Assembly (NCBI GenBank): GCA_025331445.1
Contig: JAIWNE010000024.1
Location: 1 to 64,000, forward strand
DNA length: 64,000 nucleotides
Reading direction: 5' to 3'
DNA from: Blakeslea trispora
Taxonomy: Eukaryota; Mucoromycota; Mucoromycetes; Mucorales; Choanephoraceae
The translations under genes and the position numbers were made by a program. Positions 33,389 through 45,176 of the stretch are shown in pieces. The stretch's first letter is position 1, and each line of letters begins with the position of its first letter. The notes below the pieces were generated by a model. It searched no databases, was not told the origin of the DNA, and worked only from the letters and a program-made list of their open reading frames with translations.

Positions 33389-36159
33389 TTCATCACACAA
33401 GCTACACAAAAAAGCGGGGAAAGGGCCAATACAATTGCGCTGAATTCAGGTGCATTGACCAATCAAATCCTCACTTACATAAAGTTTGAAATCTCATGTT
33501 CTCACGATCCATAAAAAAACCTTCTTCCTTTTAGATCTACCGGGAAAGATATGAACTACTTTTTTTTTTATCTCATTTTTAAAAGACCGAAATTAAGTCA
33601 ATGTAGTTCCCGCTTTCTTTTTCTTCTAAAAAAAAAGATAGTCTTTGTACAGACATCATTAGCTACTATACACTATAATTTGGTTATAACAAAAGTACAG
33701 TAGTCGCTCTATTTAAAAATGATCTATTTGAGGGTGTTCTCTATTTAAGGATGAATTTATCAATACAAGCTCTAGGACCAACTCTATTTAAGGGTATTCT
33801 CGATTTAAGGATGAGATTTTCGAGATTTTTGGATACCCTTAAATAGAGCAGCTACTGTAGTTGAAGCAATTCAGGCACCCTCAGGGGGGGGGGGACACTG
33901 AGCCAATGAAATTTGTCAACAAGAGTGTTGACATCAAACCAGGTCTTAGTTTCTGCTATAGCCAAAATATAATATCTTTGTTACAATCCTCTGAATCACA
34001 AGCACAATCAACAACATGCGCTATACAAGTAGAGGGCTGATTATTGCGACAATCACAAATGCAGAAAAGCTATTGTATGCTATTTGTATGTCATGGCTAA
34101 CTTGTGTGTTTTTATTGATAAAATAGTATCACTATATCATCTTGCCCTCTCTTTTATTGCGAAATAGGTAACAGTAATCACTGCGAATGATCCATGTCGA
34201 TCTTTTCTATGCTAAGGATAGAAATTCGGTCTTTTTTTTGTATTACCAAATGAAGAACCAAGGTGTACATTGATATAGACTAGCTTACACAAAGAAAAAG
34301 CCAATGATCGATATAAAGCTGTTCAGTAGACTATGAGATAGTTATTAACGATTACTTGGATCAATACACAAAAAAAAAAAGCCTCATGCTAGGTATCTGT
34401 ACTGATCAAAGTGAATAGACATTTTCTGGTTGCTTTTTTTTTTTTTGGTTAAAGACGGAGCAAGTCATCCATTCAAAAGCTGAAAAGATATTTGAGAAGC
34501 AGAAACAATGTTTACACTTTAGAACTTTTTCAATCTTGTGGGGGGTCATGTACCATTTCTAGAGGAACTATAGAAAACGGCAAGTTACAGAGGTACGCTC
34601 ATAGTAAAACCCCTTCAATTATCAAAAAGTAACCATATCTTGATAGACCTATGAAGAACCAAAATACTGTATATTCAAACCATGAAGTTCAAGATCATTG
34701 TATCTCATAGCAGATAAGGTTAGAAAAATGTAATCAAAGCTCTATGCAATATCAAGGCAAGAAGATTATTAGGACCAGATCTGAATCTATCATGGTATAG
34801 TCCTGTCACCAATGGTTGATTTTGTGTGGTTTAAGAAAAAAGTTGCAATGTTGATGTAAGACAAGCACAAAACATACTCGATTTTGGTACAAAAAAAAAG
34901 ACATTGATAATGTACTGTGTTTGCATTCAGTGACATTTTCGTTTTGTTCTGTGATTTTGAAAATTCTACTAGCCAAAAAAGAGCTTTCTATAATTAAGCG
35001 ATCATCAAGATTCAATACTGCCAAATATCATCATCTGTGGTTTGAGGAGATAGATTAGATTAGATTGTTCCATAAAGCCATTTTCTATGAATTGTATGAA
35101 CAACTAGAAAAAAAGTAGTTTAACGTCTGCAATTTCGCCTAGTTACATTATGGTTTCAGAAATTGCTCTTGGAACTTTTTTTGTCATTCATATTAATTTC
35201 ACCTGTGCCATTTCACTTGTTTCAGATGCTTCTCATGTAATTGTTTGTATGCTTTATAAGGAAATGAACTGAATGCTTATGCATGTTTTCGACGAGACAA
35301 AGATGGTTCAAGAGCCTACTTTAGGAAACAACTCCATCTAGTAAACAATCTAAAGGACAAAAATAACAACACATGAAAGCCTCCCATCAAAACCTGAAAT
35401 CTTTTTACTTGTAAAGACATAAATGAATTTAAACAGGATTACTTTTTTTTATTGTTTAGATTGCTTACTCCCAAACATCCCCCCTTTTTTCCCCACCGTA
35501 AAAAAAAAGGCGGCCTGCAGGGTTCTGACCACTGAAGTTTACTGAGTAAAAAATCAAACTAGAGTCATTACTGATTCAAATAAAAGGCGCTTTTCTTGCT
35601 TAAGTTACTAGGATATGTATACAACATAAAAAAAGGATACCCCTTAAACAAAGTCTATTTTATTGTAGTTCAATATATATCAATTCTCGCAGTGTAATAA
35701 CATATATGTTGAATTTCTAATGTGTAGTCATTTTTAAAAGAAGAAGCGATGATAGCAAACAAAGATGCAGTTTGACGTTGTCCTGTTGCAGTCTTCATTT
35801 CAATCTACCATCTTGGATCTTTCTCTTTCTTTCTCTATAGGCAAGATACTGTAGGCGTTTGTAAACAGAAGTGAGAGCAAGGTTAATTTTATACCAGTTG
35901 TTCCCTAAATCAGGGTGCATCATGATTAAAGTTTCAATTTCTCCAATTTAGTAACTTAAAAAATACTATATTTGATACAGATCGAATATGTCGATAAGGG
36001 GATTTGTTTTAAATACCTGTCATTGAGAAAGTACTGAGTATTCACTGTGATTGTTGTCATTCTTCTGTAAAACATACACACTTAAATAAGGGATATTTAG
36101 TATTCTAGATTCAAAGCTATTTTTTTTCCTTTTTTTCTCTCTCTTCTTTCATTGACACC
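33389..36159. other. 2.8 kb gene-poor region with one MITE
   Basis: Apart from the MITE at 33698-33857 the region holds only AT-rich DNA, poly(T) tracts, a G-run near 33884 and short ORFs without features. The 30 nt before the multicopper oxidase gene are pyrimidine-rich. No tRNA or conserved exon was recognised. Confidence 0.5.
33698..33857 (+). mobile_element. Pogo/Tigger-like MITE, copy 1
   Basis: This 160-bp non-coding element has terminal inverted repeats: CAGTAGTCGCTCTATTTAA at the left end, and the right end read in reverse starts CAGTAGCTGCTCTATTTAA. It is flanked on both sides by TA, the target duplication of the Tc1/mariner-pogo superfamily. The interior carries several further copies of a CTCTATTTAAGGGT-like motif in both orientations. 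The right half matches the reverse complement of the element at 52469-52640 almost continuously, which proves a repeat family. Confidence 0.9.
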
Positions 36160-38139
36160 ATGATCATTCTAATACTGTATTTCTTTTTATCTCTGAATAG
36201 TGTTTTCGGACAAACTCTACAACATAGATATTATGAATTTAACATTACTCAAAAAGCGATTGGACCTGACTGCTCCAACTATACCACACCTGTCCTTTTG
36301 ATCAACGAACAAATGCCTGGTCCTTTGATTGCAGTTAATACTGGAGATGTAGTGCGTGTGCTTGTACGCAATCAACTACCTAAATCCGATACAAACAAGC
36401 GTCATCTATCCATGCATTTTCATGGTATTCGACAATATGGTTCACTCGATGCTGATGGTGTTCCATATTTAACACAACTACCTATTGCTCCTGGGGAGGA
36501 ATACTTGCACGAGTTTCGAGTGATCAATCAAGCCGGAACACATTTTTATCATGCCCATGTAGGCATGCAAGAGTCAACACTGTTTGGTCCGATTATCATA
36601 TACGAATCAGAAGAAGCCAATCCGGAGAATTTAAGTCAAAATAGAAATGGTTTGTAGTAACAATAGCAAAAAAAAAAAAAGAAAAAAAATAGAGAGAAAA
36701 ATTCTCATCATTTTCGATGACAGGAGAAATCCAAACTGAGGCCGGTTCCACTCAGGCATTGAGTAAGCTATCTGCTGGGCCATACACCTATGATGAGGAG
36801 CGTCTTATTTTATTAAGTGAATGGTGGCAAAGAACACAGCAAGACTTTGAGCATTATCTTGTAGGACCCAACTATATGGGTATTCCTGATGCCGAAACAA
36901 TCTTGTTGAATGGCCGAGGCATTCGAGATTCAAGAAACATTCTAGATTTTACCTGTAATGGATATGAAACAATCCTAGTCGAGCCCTCCAAGACGTATCG
37001 ATTGCGTGTGATTGGATCTACTGCGTTCAGAACACTTGGTTTTTCCATTGCCAATCATACCATGACCATCATTGAAGTAGATGGCGAACTCACCAAACCA
37101 CGCAATGTCACTCTATTGGAAGTAGCGCCAGGCCAGCGATTCTCTGTGCTTCTCAGGACCGATCAGGTGGCCGACAGCTATGGTATCCAAGTGGTGAGAC
37201 GATGGTCCGAAGAGATCGCAAGACCTACCAATGGTCTGGCTGTCTTGAGATATGTCACCAATGCCACACACCAAGTGAATTTCACAGATGAAGACAGATC
37301 AACTGTGGAATCTCGAGGTACCCTACAGCTCATTACACCTCCTGTTACTCAATCGCCTGCTCTCTTACCCACCTTCCCTGAGCCTGACAAAGAAGTACCC
37401 AACTGGATTTGGTCTGACATTGAACCTCTCTATGGTGTGGACCCAGTTGTTTACAGAAGTCCGTCTAGAACAATCAAGTTAAGAGCAGTGGATAAACTGC
37501 AGCCAGATAAAGGGATACGATGGTATGTGAATGATGTGTCGTATATGGAGGAAGGTGGGGATGAGATGCCTATTCTAGATCAGATCATGGACGATACTCG
37601 GCCCAATGTAGATGCAGCCAATGCTACTCAACCAAATGGATATAATCCTATCCTAGGCACATACCCCATTGAAAACTTTGAAATCATCGATCTTGTCTTT
37701 CAATCCACCTATGAACCTGGAAAACCTTGTCGTAGTCATCCATGGCATACTCATGGACACTCTCATTGGTTTATTGCTAGTGGTGCAGGAGAATATGATG
37801 AGCAGTTGCATGGTCGCATTAGAAATATAAAAACACCTATAGCCAAAGACATTACGATGGTTTATCCACATATTGATCCGGATTGGACTGCCTTGAGTAT
37901 CAAAAACAATGTATCTCATGTGGGTTGTGGATGGTCTAAAGTTCGTTTAATAGCCGTAAGTATTCCATAGTAAAAAAAAGGAGTAGTAACTTGTTTTACT
38001 TACAAAATTCGAACAATAGGATAATCCTGGTATTTGGGCAGTTCATTGTCATAATACTGCACATATGTTGATGGGTATGATGGTTGTTTTAGAAGAGTCA
38101 CCGGAACTTATTTCCAAGTCTAATTTTCGTGAGGAATAA
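36160..38139 (+). CDS. Secreted multicopper oxidase (laccase / ascorbate oxidase-like)
   Basis: This is an extracellular blue copper oxidase that would oxidise phenolic or metal substrates with O2. Exons are 36160-36649, 36724-37955 and 38020-38139, giving 613 residues with an N-terminal signal peptide (MIILILYFFLSLNSVFG). All four copper-binding blocks are present in order: SMHFHGIRQYG, FYHAHVGMQ, HPWHTHGHSHWF and HCHNTAHMLMGM. The type-1 copper axial position is Met, as in low-potential laccases and ascorbate oxidases. Several N-glycosylation sites are visible (NIT, NYT, NVT, NFT). The last block is coded by the short third exon. A ferroxidase (Fet3-like) role is less likely because there is no C-terminal membrane anchor, but the substrate cannot be told from sequence. 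Confidence 0.93.
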
Positions 38140-38781
38140 AACAACTACTTTTTTTTCCATTATTGTTATCATTTGTATCTTCATAGAGTTGCTTTCATTC
38201 AAAAATAATACAAGTGAAAGATAAAGACAGCCAATCAAGTAATGAAGTTTTTGTCAAAGCTTTCAGAATACTCTTTGTAGCTTCAAAAGAGGGGGCACTG
38301 GGTGTTTTAGGCCCTTTTTAAACAAGCTTACTTTCCTAAAGTTGAAGCTCACAGAAATGCTTTATGTAGTTTGCTGGTGAGCAGTGAGAGCATTCAACAA
38401 GAATGCCTTGAATAGCATCTCAATATATAACAGGAACAAAGGGCTTACCACTTTTTGAAGTGCATTTTTCTGTCATACAGTGAAACCCAGCACTGCTCCG
38501 CATATTTCGGATATCGGTCATGTATCACATTAATTGTAGAGGAGTTGGTAACAAAAGCTTATTGGCGGCATAAACTTGTTAAAGTAGTCTTTGCACTTCT
38601 TTTACTTTACTTTTGTCTTTATCCTTTTCTTTCTCTTCTTATCTTCCTATGGGAGAAAAAAGATAAGGAACAAACTCAGACTTGTCGTGTACGTATACGT
38701 GACAACATTGGGACTGTTATTGAAAACAAAAATTTATTTTAGCAGTCAAAAATATCATGTGATAGTATGCTGTCAAAAAGG
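38140..38781. other. AT-rich region downstream of the oxidase gene
   Basis: This holds the oxidase 3' untranslated region and AT-rich DNA with short chance ORFs. No gene is visible before the TATA box at 38782. Confidence 0.45.
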
Positions 38782-39176
38782 TATATAAAGGGTTGATTTC
38801 TCTCTTGTTTTTCTGTTTCCTTATCCTAACTCTTAGGTGCGTTCTGTCTACGAGCAAGCGTGCTGACGGGTTGAACTCGGCTTTATGCTTGAGTAAGTTT
38901 GTTCATTAGGTAGAGATACACCTGATCTTCTAACATAATGAGTTATGGTTCGCTCTTGGCGACTTGCCTAGTTTTCTTCCCACGAAGCGCTATGGCATGT
39001 AATTATAACCGAAGATGTGATGGTGGAAGGCTCCTTTTGAGCAGGGATCCTCCTGAGGATCATATAGTTAGGGCTAGACTGCGTGGGCAGGATAACCTAG
39101 CTGTATGTGATGGGCGCAATTTAAAGAAAATGAAAAATATAATAAGGAAAGGGATGTAGTGCAATTCTCTCTTTTT
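38782..39176 (+). ncRNA. Candidate structured RNA gene (GC-rich hairpin island)
   Basis: In very AT-rich surroundings, about 38830-39120 is distinctly richer in G and C and holds several short perfect stems. They are AGCA/TGCT at 38853-38864; GCTC/GAGC with loop CTTTT at 39030-39042; GATCCTC/GAGGATC at 39046-39061; and a nested pair at 39073-39101, outer GCTAG/CTAGC and inner CTGC/GCAG with loop GTGG. A TATATAAAG box (38782-38790) stands 40 nt before this island, and a TTTTT run (39172-39176), which could end RNA polymerase III transcription, follows it. A GGTTCGCTC near 38947 resembles part of a B box. A 73-codon ORF (38938-39159) overlaps but has no domain features. Nature unknown; RNase P/MRP, SRP or another pol III RNA are possibilities I could not confirm by motif. 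Confidence 0.35.
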
Positions 39177-40215
39177 CTGGAATGAATACAATGTCTATGA
39201 AAGTAGTATTGTTAAACTTGAGGACAGGGCTAAAGAACACTTTTCATTTTTTCAAGCTATTGTAACATGGTTGAGAAAAGCCTTTATTTTTATCTTTGCT
39301 TGTAATAAAACCCCTTTAATGCACGCAAGAAAATCATTATACCTGCATGGTCATTGTCAACCTTACTTGTTGAAAACTAGCTTAAACTCCATTTTGGCTT
39401 TGACAGTCCTTGACATCACAAACTGCGTTCAGTAAAGATATCTCTATACATATTATAAGCAATCGTAAGCTTCCCAAAAGATGCATGGTCCGCTTTCTTT
39501 GTCAATAAGCAATGTGTTGGTCGAAACATTTAGATGGAAAGTGTTGGGCATATTTAAATTGACATAATCAGCTATTGAAAACACCTTGAGCAAAAGAAGA
39601 TTTTAGGCAATGTGCTGTTAAAGTTGTGTTTAAAGAGAGCCGTGTCATTATTATAAGATCATTGTGTATAATAAATGACCATTACACTTGACGTATTAAC
39701 TTGCAATTTAAGATTGTACATCAAACAAAGCAGATGAAAAAGAAAATTGATTCAGTGTTTTACTACTATTTTACTATTATTTTACTATTAAACTTTATGC
39801 TCTAACAATCGAGTCGGTTTCTATTTTGCATAGATAACCATCTGTCTCAAAAGCATGTTATTCAACCATCAAGGGGAATCAATCCATCCTTTGTGCTTCC
39901 AACATCAGTAAAGGCTGTCTGTTTATCTTTTTTTTTCAATTTGTTCCCGAAATTGTCATTTAGCATTGAGGTAACTTGTGTTGAAAACAAAGGGCAAGCT
40001 ATCATTATCATCCCAAAGGCAGTTTTTTCTTCATAAGCTAATCAAGAAAACATTCAATTGTTAGGGATGAAAAAAACTCAGAGATAAAAAAAAACAGTAC
40101 TCGGGTTCTTTTTTTGGGCTTATGCATTATTATTTTTTTTCTCTTTGGAAATGATAACAAAATAAGGGTCATGTATTTAGATGAATAAAAGTGTATAAAT
40201 CCCTGTATAGTTTGG
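39177..40215. other. AT-rich intergenic region
   Basis: No coding exons, repeats or RNA genes are recognised in this 1 kb. A TTTACTATTA-type short direct repeat occurs near 39765-39790. Confidence 0.5.
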
Positions 40216-40631
40216 TTATTGACCACCACGAAGAGCTAAAACTAAATGCAAAACAGAACCACCCTCAATACCATATTGACTAGCTGTCATTTCATCAGCC
40301 CTATGATTCATCAAAATCAATCATTCATCAACAAAGACTCTCTCTTTTTGTTTGTTTGCTTACATTTGCTTTCCACTATAGATTAAACGTTGTTGAGGAG
40401 GAGGGATGCCTTCTTTCTCTTCAACTCTTTCCTTGATGCGGGAGATCTTGTCGTTAGGCTCAATGTCGATTTCAATCTAGTTGAAAGCATTAAATACAGT
40501 CATGCTTCTTTTCTTTCTACTGCCTTATATACCTCCTTGCCTGTTAATGTCTAAAACAAGAACAATAAGTTGCTTTTCTTTTTTTTTTTCTCTCTAGTCA
40601 TTTTGTATTTTACCTTCACTTTGACGAGCAT
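40216..40631 (-). CDS. RUB1: NEDD8/Rub1 ubiquitin-like modifier
   Basis: This small modifier is attached to cullins and so activates cullin-RING ubiquitin ligases. The gene is split into four exons: 40614-40631 (18 nt), 40533-40550 (18 nt), 40364-40476 and 40216-40300. Spliced, it gives 77 residues. The sequence reads MLVKVKTLTGKEIEIDIEP, then a helix [30 protein letters not shown] and finally [23 protein letters not shown] and LALRGG separate NEDD8 from ubiquitin (LRLRGG). Only one residue (Gln) follows the Gly-Gly, so a protease must remove a single amino acid. Both 18-nt exons are codon-phase 0. No single long ORF marks this gene, so it is easy to miss. Confidence 0.95.
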
Positions 40632-40823
40632 CTTTGTTTTTTGTTTGAAAAATAAAAAAAAAATACGAAATATGAAAAATCGCGCGTTTAAAGCACCCTT
40701 TTTTTTTTGTAACTGGTTTCTCGGGTAAATTACAAGCGATTTTTTTTTATTATAGTGTATTTCTATTTGATCTTCTCCTCCTACCAGTAGGGGAGGGCAT
40801 CATTTTATATACAAAAAAAGAAA

Positions 40824-43117
40824 TTAAAGATTGTCAAGGTCAAATTTACTTTTGGCTTTCTTGTTCTGAATGACTTGCTGATAGACACGCAAATAATCAT
40901 AGACAGGCCCTTGTTCTTCACCAGACCGCTCCCAACCTAAACTATAGGCACTCAACATCATACGAAGGACATAGGCTTCATGTAATACAGAGGATTGTCT
41001 TATATGCTCATAATCAGCCGCAGCACGTTCAATGGCTATAGCCAATCTATCTGCTGAACCATCAAACAGGTAAGCATTGGATAGATAGCGACTCTCAATA
41101 GCATAACTAGATACCACCTGAGATGGTGCATAATCATCCACAGATCGATCTATCAAAAACTCAGAGAGACCACCTGTGCCTGTCGACAGAACAGACGCAC
41201 CAAACATCAATCCCTCAGCAGCCACCAGTCCGAAACTTTCAGTGACACTAGGCACATAGACAAAATCGGCTGCTGCTCTAAAATAAGTCAACCAATGTCT
41301 CTGTTGTTCCACGGAACTGATCAAGACGATATGCTCAGGATAACGAGCTGCTAGCTGTTGAATCCAGGCAAGAGGGTAATTGTTGGGCTGTCCGATAATA
41401 ACGAATTTCATGTTGTGTCTCTTGAACAGCTCGGCAGCTGCCTCAAATGTCTCCAAGCCCTTGTTATATTGAAATCGACCGACAAACAACACAAGAGGCC
41501 GATCGAGATCAGATGGTGCAAGACATGCCTGATCTACAAGGTACTGCTTGGCTCTCTGTTTCGCTTCAATCACATAATCATCAGGATGACTCGAAAGGGC
41601 CCAATAATAAGAATGAATGGCAGATGTAGGGTCAGTGATCTGATCGATACCGTTCTTGACTTGTTCTATCTTTTGTTGTATCAAGGAGCGAGCATAGTCT
41701 GGATAACTTAGATTGGCTGCCATCAGGCGTGGCTCACTAAAGGGATTGATGGCCCCGCTAAAGTCCAGTCCATTACTGATGCCATAAAACTTTTGATCTG
41801 CTGCTCGTTTGAGAAGGTGGGTCATGATGACTTCTTTCATATAGAATTCCATTCTGCCTTCTACCATGTCTCTTGCCATACTTTCGCTGACAAAAGTGAC
41901 CATGTCTGCTTTATCGATAGCCAAAGGAGACATGAATACCTTGTTGCCATAGGTATAGGGCAAGATATCTTGATGGATTTCGGTTCCAGTATCGGGACGA
42001 CTGAGGAATTTTTCGGTATTGCGTACTGTGTTTGTATATTGCAACTCATCCAGATAGTCATGCATGGTGTACACAATAGCCGGTGGCACGGGTCCCATTT
42101 GCTCTTCATAATCCTTTAGAAATTTAGCCACATAGGCATTGGTTGCACCATGCAAATGAACCACATCCACTCGAGGTGTGAATCCAAGAGGTGCAAACAG
42201 TGATTGTTCCTGTTTACCAGCTGCTTTCCATGCTATAAAAGCTGCTGCTGCCTTATCAAAGTATTGATCTTTCCATTCCTGTGGAAGTCCCTTGGCTGAA
42301 CTATAGATCTCTGTTATCTTGTAGGCCTTGAAGGCTCTTGTAAAGGGAGTCAATGAGCCACGATCGATCAGATAGACGGTCACTGTCTGTTTCTTTTGTT
42401 GCTTGATCAACAACTTTTCTTCATCCGAAAGCTTTTCGTAATTGGCTACAGGATGAAAATCGTACTTGAATTGAGAGACAGGGAACCCAACAGGTACAAG
42501 TTTGCCTTCGTCGTTATGTATATTGATGATTAATGTTGTAGTCCTCTTGATAGGGTATTGTTCCTGCTTTCTGAGGAATGAATAGAAAGGTAACACAACA
42601 TAGGGTGTGATTTTGCCTGTACGTAATTGGGCTTGGGTGATGGCTGTCAATACAGTGCCCATACCACCCATTGTTGCAGGTCCAAATTCTTTTGTCACAT
42701 GATAGACAGTACTGTGTGGAGCAAGTTCAATGGGTGTTGATTTGTCTAATGGTAAATAATCCAGTTTTGGATAATGCTTGATATCTATTGTATACCTATA
42801 AATACAAAACACATTCTTGTTTTTTTTTCTTTCTTTTTTTTACCGAAACGAATAGGCTCATCAGCATAGTTTAAAAGAGTAGTGCTTGTAACAAACAATA
42901 CAAGTTCAAGACAAAAGATGCCTGCCATGACAGCTCCAATGACATTGTGCCAACGCCACTGTTTGGTCCCATTGGTAAACTGAAAGGGCAAGGTACTGCT
43001 TTGACGGCCAACACCAGATAACTCGGAAAAGTTTCTTTGTCGGATATTGGTGTTTGAAGGCCCTGATGTTTCTATAGAGATGGCATAGTGATCAAGATCT
43101 GCTTTGGGTATCCCCAT
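40824..43117 (-). CDS. Membrane-anchored starch/glycogen-synthase-fold glycosyltransferase (GT5-like)
   Basis: Exons are 42844-43117 and 40824-42784, giving 744 residues. The N-terminus is cytosolic-type sequence, then one membrane segment (about residues 64-84, AVMAGIFCLELVLFVTS) and a long lumenal or extracellular part, so a type II membrane protein. The large part is a GT-B glycosyltransferase: an N-terminal loop GGMGTV stands where bacterial and plant synthases have KxGGLGDV, VVHLHGATNAYVAKFL follows, and the C-terminal half has LVLFVGRFQYNKG and ESFGLVAAEGLMFG with the Glu-x7-Glu of retaining enzymes. Normal fungal glycogen synthase (GT3) is cytosolic and different, so a wall or secretory-pathway alpha-glucan role is more likely; donor and acceptor are unknown. 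The acceptor of the single intron (TACAATAG) lies 10 nt after a competing TTATAG that breaks the frame. Confidence 0.82.
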
Positions 43118-43576
43118 AATAACAAGTGGGGAAGGAAAGAACAAAAAAAAGGCAATATAAGTTTCAAAAACGAAATAATTTTTTTTTATGTGTTTCTGAA
43201 TGGTTATTTTATCTGAACAAAAAAAAGTTTATGATTACTCTTTTCTCGAGTACAATTGAAAAAGTGTGTTTTTTTATAAAGGGGGTAAAGAGGCTATCAT
43301 CCTTTAAATGAAATCCTCCTTTTTTTTCTCTAATAAAATTCGATTTTTCTTTAAAGAAGCTTTTCATACTTTATTGGGAGATGTTTCGTTCATTGTTTAA
43401 ATCATCTACTGTTACACAAACTGAAAGAATCAATTCCCCCCCCCCTTCTTTTTTTCTGGCAGAGAGAAAACAAAGGCTTTTATTTTTTAAGAAACCAAAT
43501 TACAATAGAATTTATCACCAAGGAAAAATGTCTATTTTCTTATATTCTATAGAGTGAATTTCTTCTTATTTTTTGT
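43118..43576. other. Spacer with promoter of the GT5-like gene
   Basis: AT-rich with poly(T) tracts, a TATAAAA on the minus strand near 43275 (about 155 nt from the ATG) and a C-run near 43437-43444. No gene seen. Confidence 0.45.
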
Positions 43577-45176
43577 TTATTTATAATCAGCAGATACTAA
43601 TTTAGCAATGGTCTGCAATTGAATATTGCTTGTGCCTTCATAAATAGAACCAATCTTGGCATCTCTATAGAACTTTTCTACACCCAACTCACGAGTAAAG
43701 CCAACACCACCACACCATTCAATGGCCTTACTAGCAGCACGCTCAGCTACTTGAGAGGCATAGTATTTGGCCATGGCTGCTTCCTTCACAAAACTCTTGC
43801 CTTCTTCCTTCATACGAGCAGCATTATAGGTCAACAGACGGGCTGCCTCAATCTCGACAGCAATCTCAGCATATTGATGTTGCATGGATTGGAAATCACC
43901 GATATATTGATTGAATTGTTTACGTTGGAAAAGATAGGGCAGAGCAATATCAAAGGCACCTTGTGCAGTACCCACCATTTGAGCAGCAATACCAATACGA
44001 CCCTCGTTCAGGATTTCAATAGCATACTTGTAACCTTTACCTAGCTCACCCAAAATGTTTTCCTTGGGCACACGAATCTCATCAAAATTAAGAACACAGG
44101 TGGAAGAAGCTCGAATACCCAACTTGATTTCTTTCTTTGCTACTTCAACACCCATATCCTTTTCAACAATGAAACATGTAATACCCTTATATCCCTTGGA
44201 AGGATCACTAGACAAGAAAAAGCATGAGCTTATGGTTTCTCTTTAGAGCTGTCTGACTTACACATTAGCAAACACAAGAAAGATATCAGCTTCTCCGGAA
44301 TTTGTAATCCACATCTTGGAACCATTCAAGACGTAATGATCATCCTTTTCAATAGCACGAGTTTGAAGAGCAAAAGCATCAGAACCAGAACCAGATTCAG
44401 ATAAACAGAAACAACCGACAGAGCCAGTAGATAACTTTGTCAAGTACTTGTTTTTGATGTCTTCAGTACCATATTTACGAACAAGCGTACCAACCAATGT
44501 ATTCTAATGTTATAAAATTGTTAGTTGCTTGGATACAAAATGAGATTCAATTTGTTTTTTTTTTACCTGAACATCACAAACCACACTCACGGCAGGGTCT
44601 ACCTTTGCAAGCTCTAAATCATTGGGTGTCAATACTATGTTCTCAACCAGTCATCACATAGAAAACTATTACCTTCAATAGCAATGATAGCTGAAGTAAA
44701 AGAACAGTTGGAACCATCATATTCAGCATCAGTTTCAATCCCCATAAGCTTTTTTTGTTTAGAAGGATTAGTATTCAAGTAAGAAAACAATCATGACTCT
44801 ACTTACACCTTGATCAAAAAGGGCCTTCAAGACACCACTATCTAACTTTTCAGATTCATCCATCTCAAATACTTTGGGCTTCACTACTTCTTGAGCAAAT
44901 TTGGCAACTAACAAAAAAAAATACATGTTAAATAACTATCGAAATCCCTTCCGTTTCATCATGAGTCTACCTGTATCTTTCAACATCAATTCTTCTTCAG
45001 TAAAAGATTGAAGGGAAGTAGGAAGACCTACAGCGTTTCGAGTAAAAGCAGACTGGGTAAAAGCTCTAAACATGACGTGTTATGGATGCTGTGGTTTATC
45101 GCTATTTCTTTGCTTGTTACCTTTTTGTAGTAGAACGTGAAACCAAGTGAATAGAACGAGAAGCTGAGCGTAACAT
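43577..45176 (-). CDS. Short/branched-chain acyl-CoA dehydrogenase (ACADSB type)
   Basis: This mitochondrial flavoenzyme makes the first double bond in branched-chain (isoleucine) or short acyl-CoA breakdown. The seven exons are 45121-45176, 44971-45065, 44807-44907, 44673-44748, 44567-44613, 44262-44503 and 43577-44207. They give 415 residues. The N-terminus [19 protein letters not shown] is a good matrix-targeting signal. Family blocks are [78 protein letters not shown] and [17 protein letters not shown], with the catalytic Glu in YEGTSN. Exon 5 is only 47 nt. The wording and spacing match ACADSB rather than medium-chain or isovaleryl enzymes. Confidence 0.94.

Noticed and set aside
36160..38139. 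Ferroxidase (Fet3) assignment
   Set aside because: No C-terminal membrane anchor is visible; laccase/ascorbate-oxidase-like is the safer call.
38858..38872. tRNA-like T-arm (GGGTTGAACTCGG)
   Set aside because: No acceptor stem, D-arm or anticodon arm could be built around it.
39046..39070. Similarity to the U3 snoRNA box A region (GGATCATATAGTT)
   Set aside because: The match is short, and box B, C and D partners were not found; the stems around it do not follow the U3 fold.
41358..42119. Plus-strand ORFs of 108-117 codons inside the GT5-like gene
   Set aside because: Antisense shadows of a long conserved coding exon.
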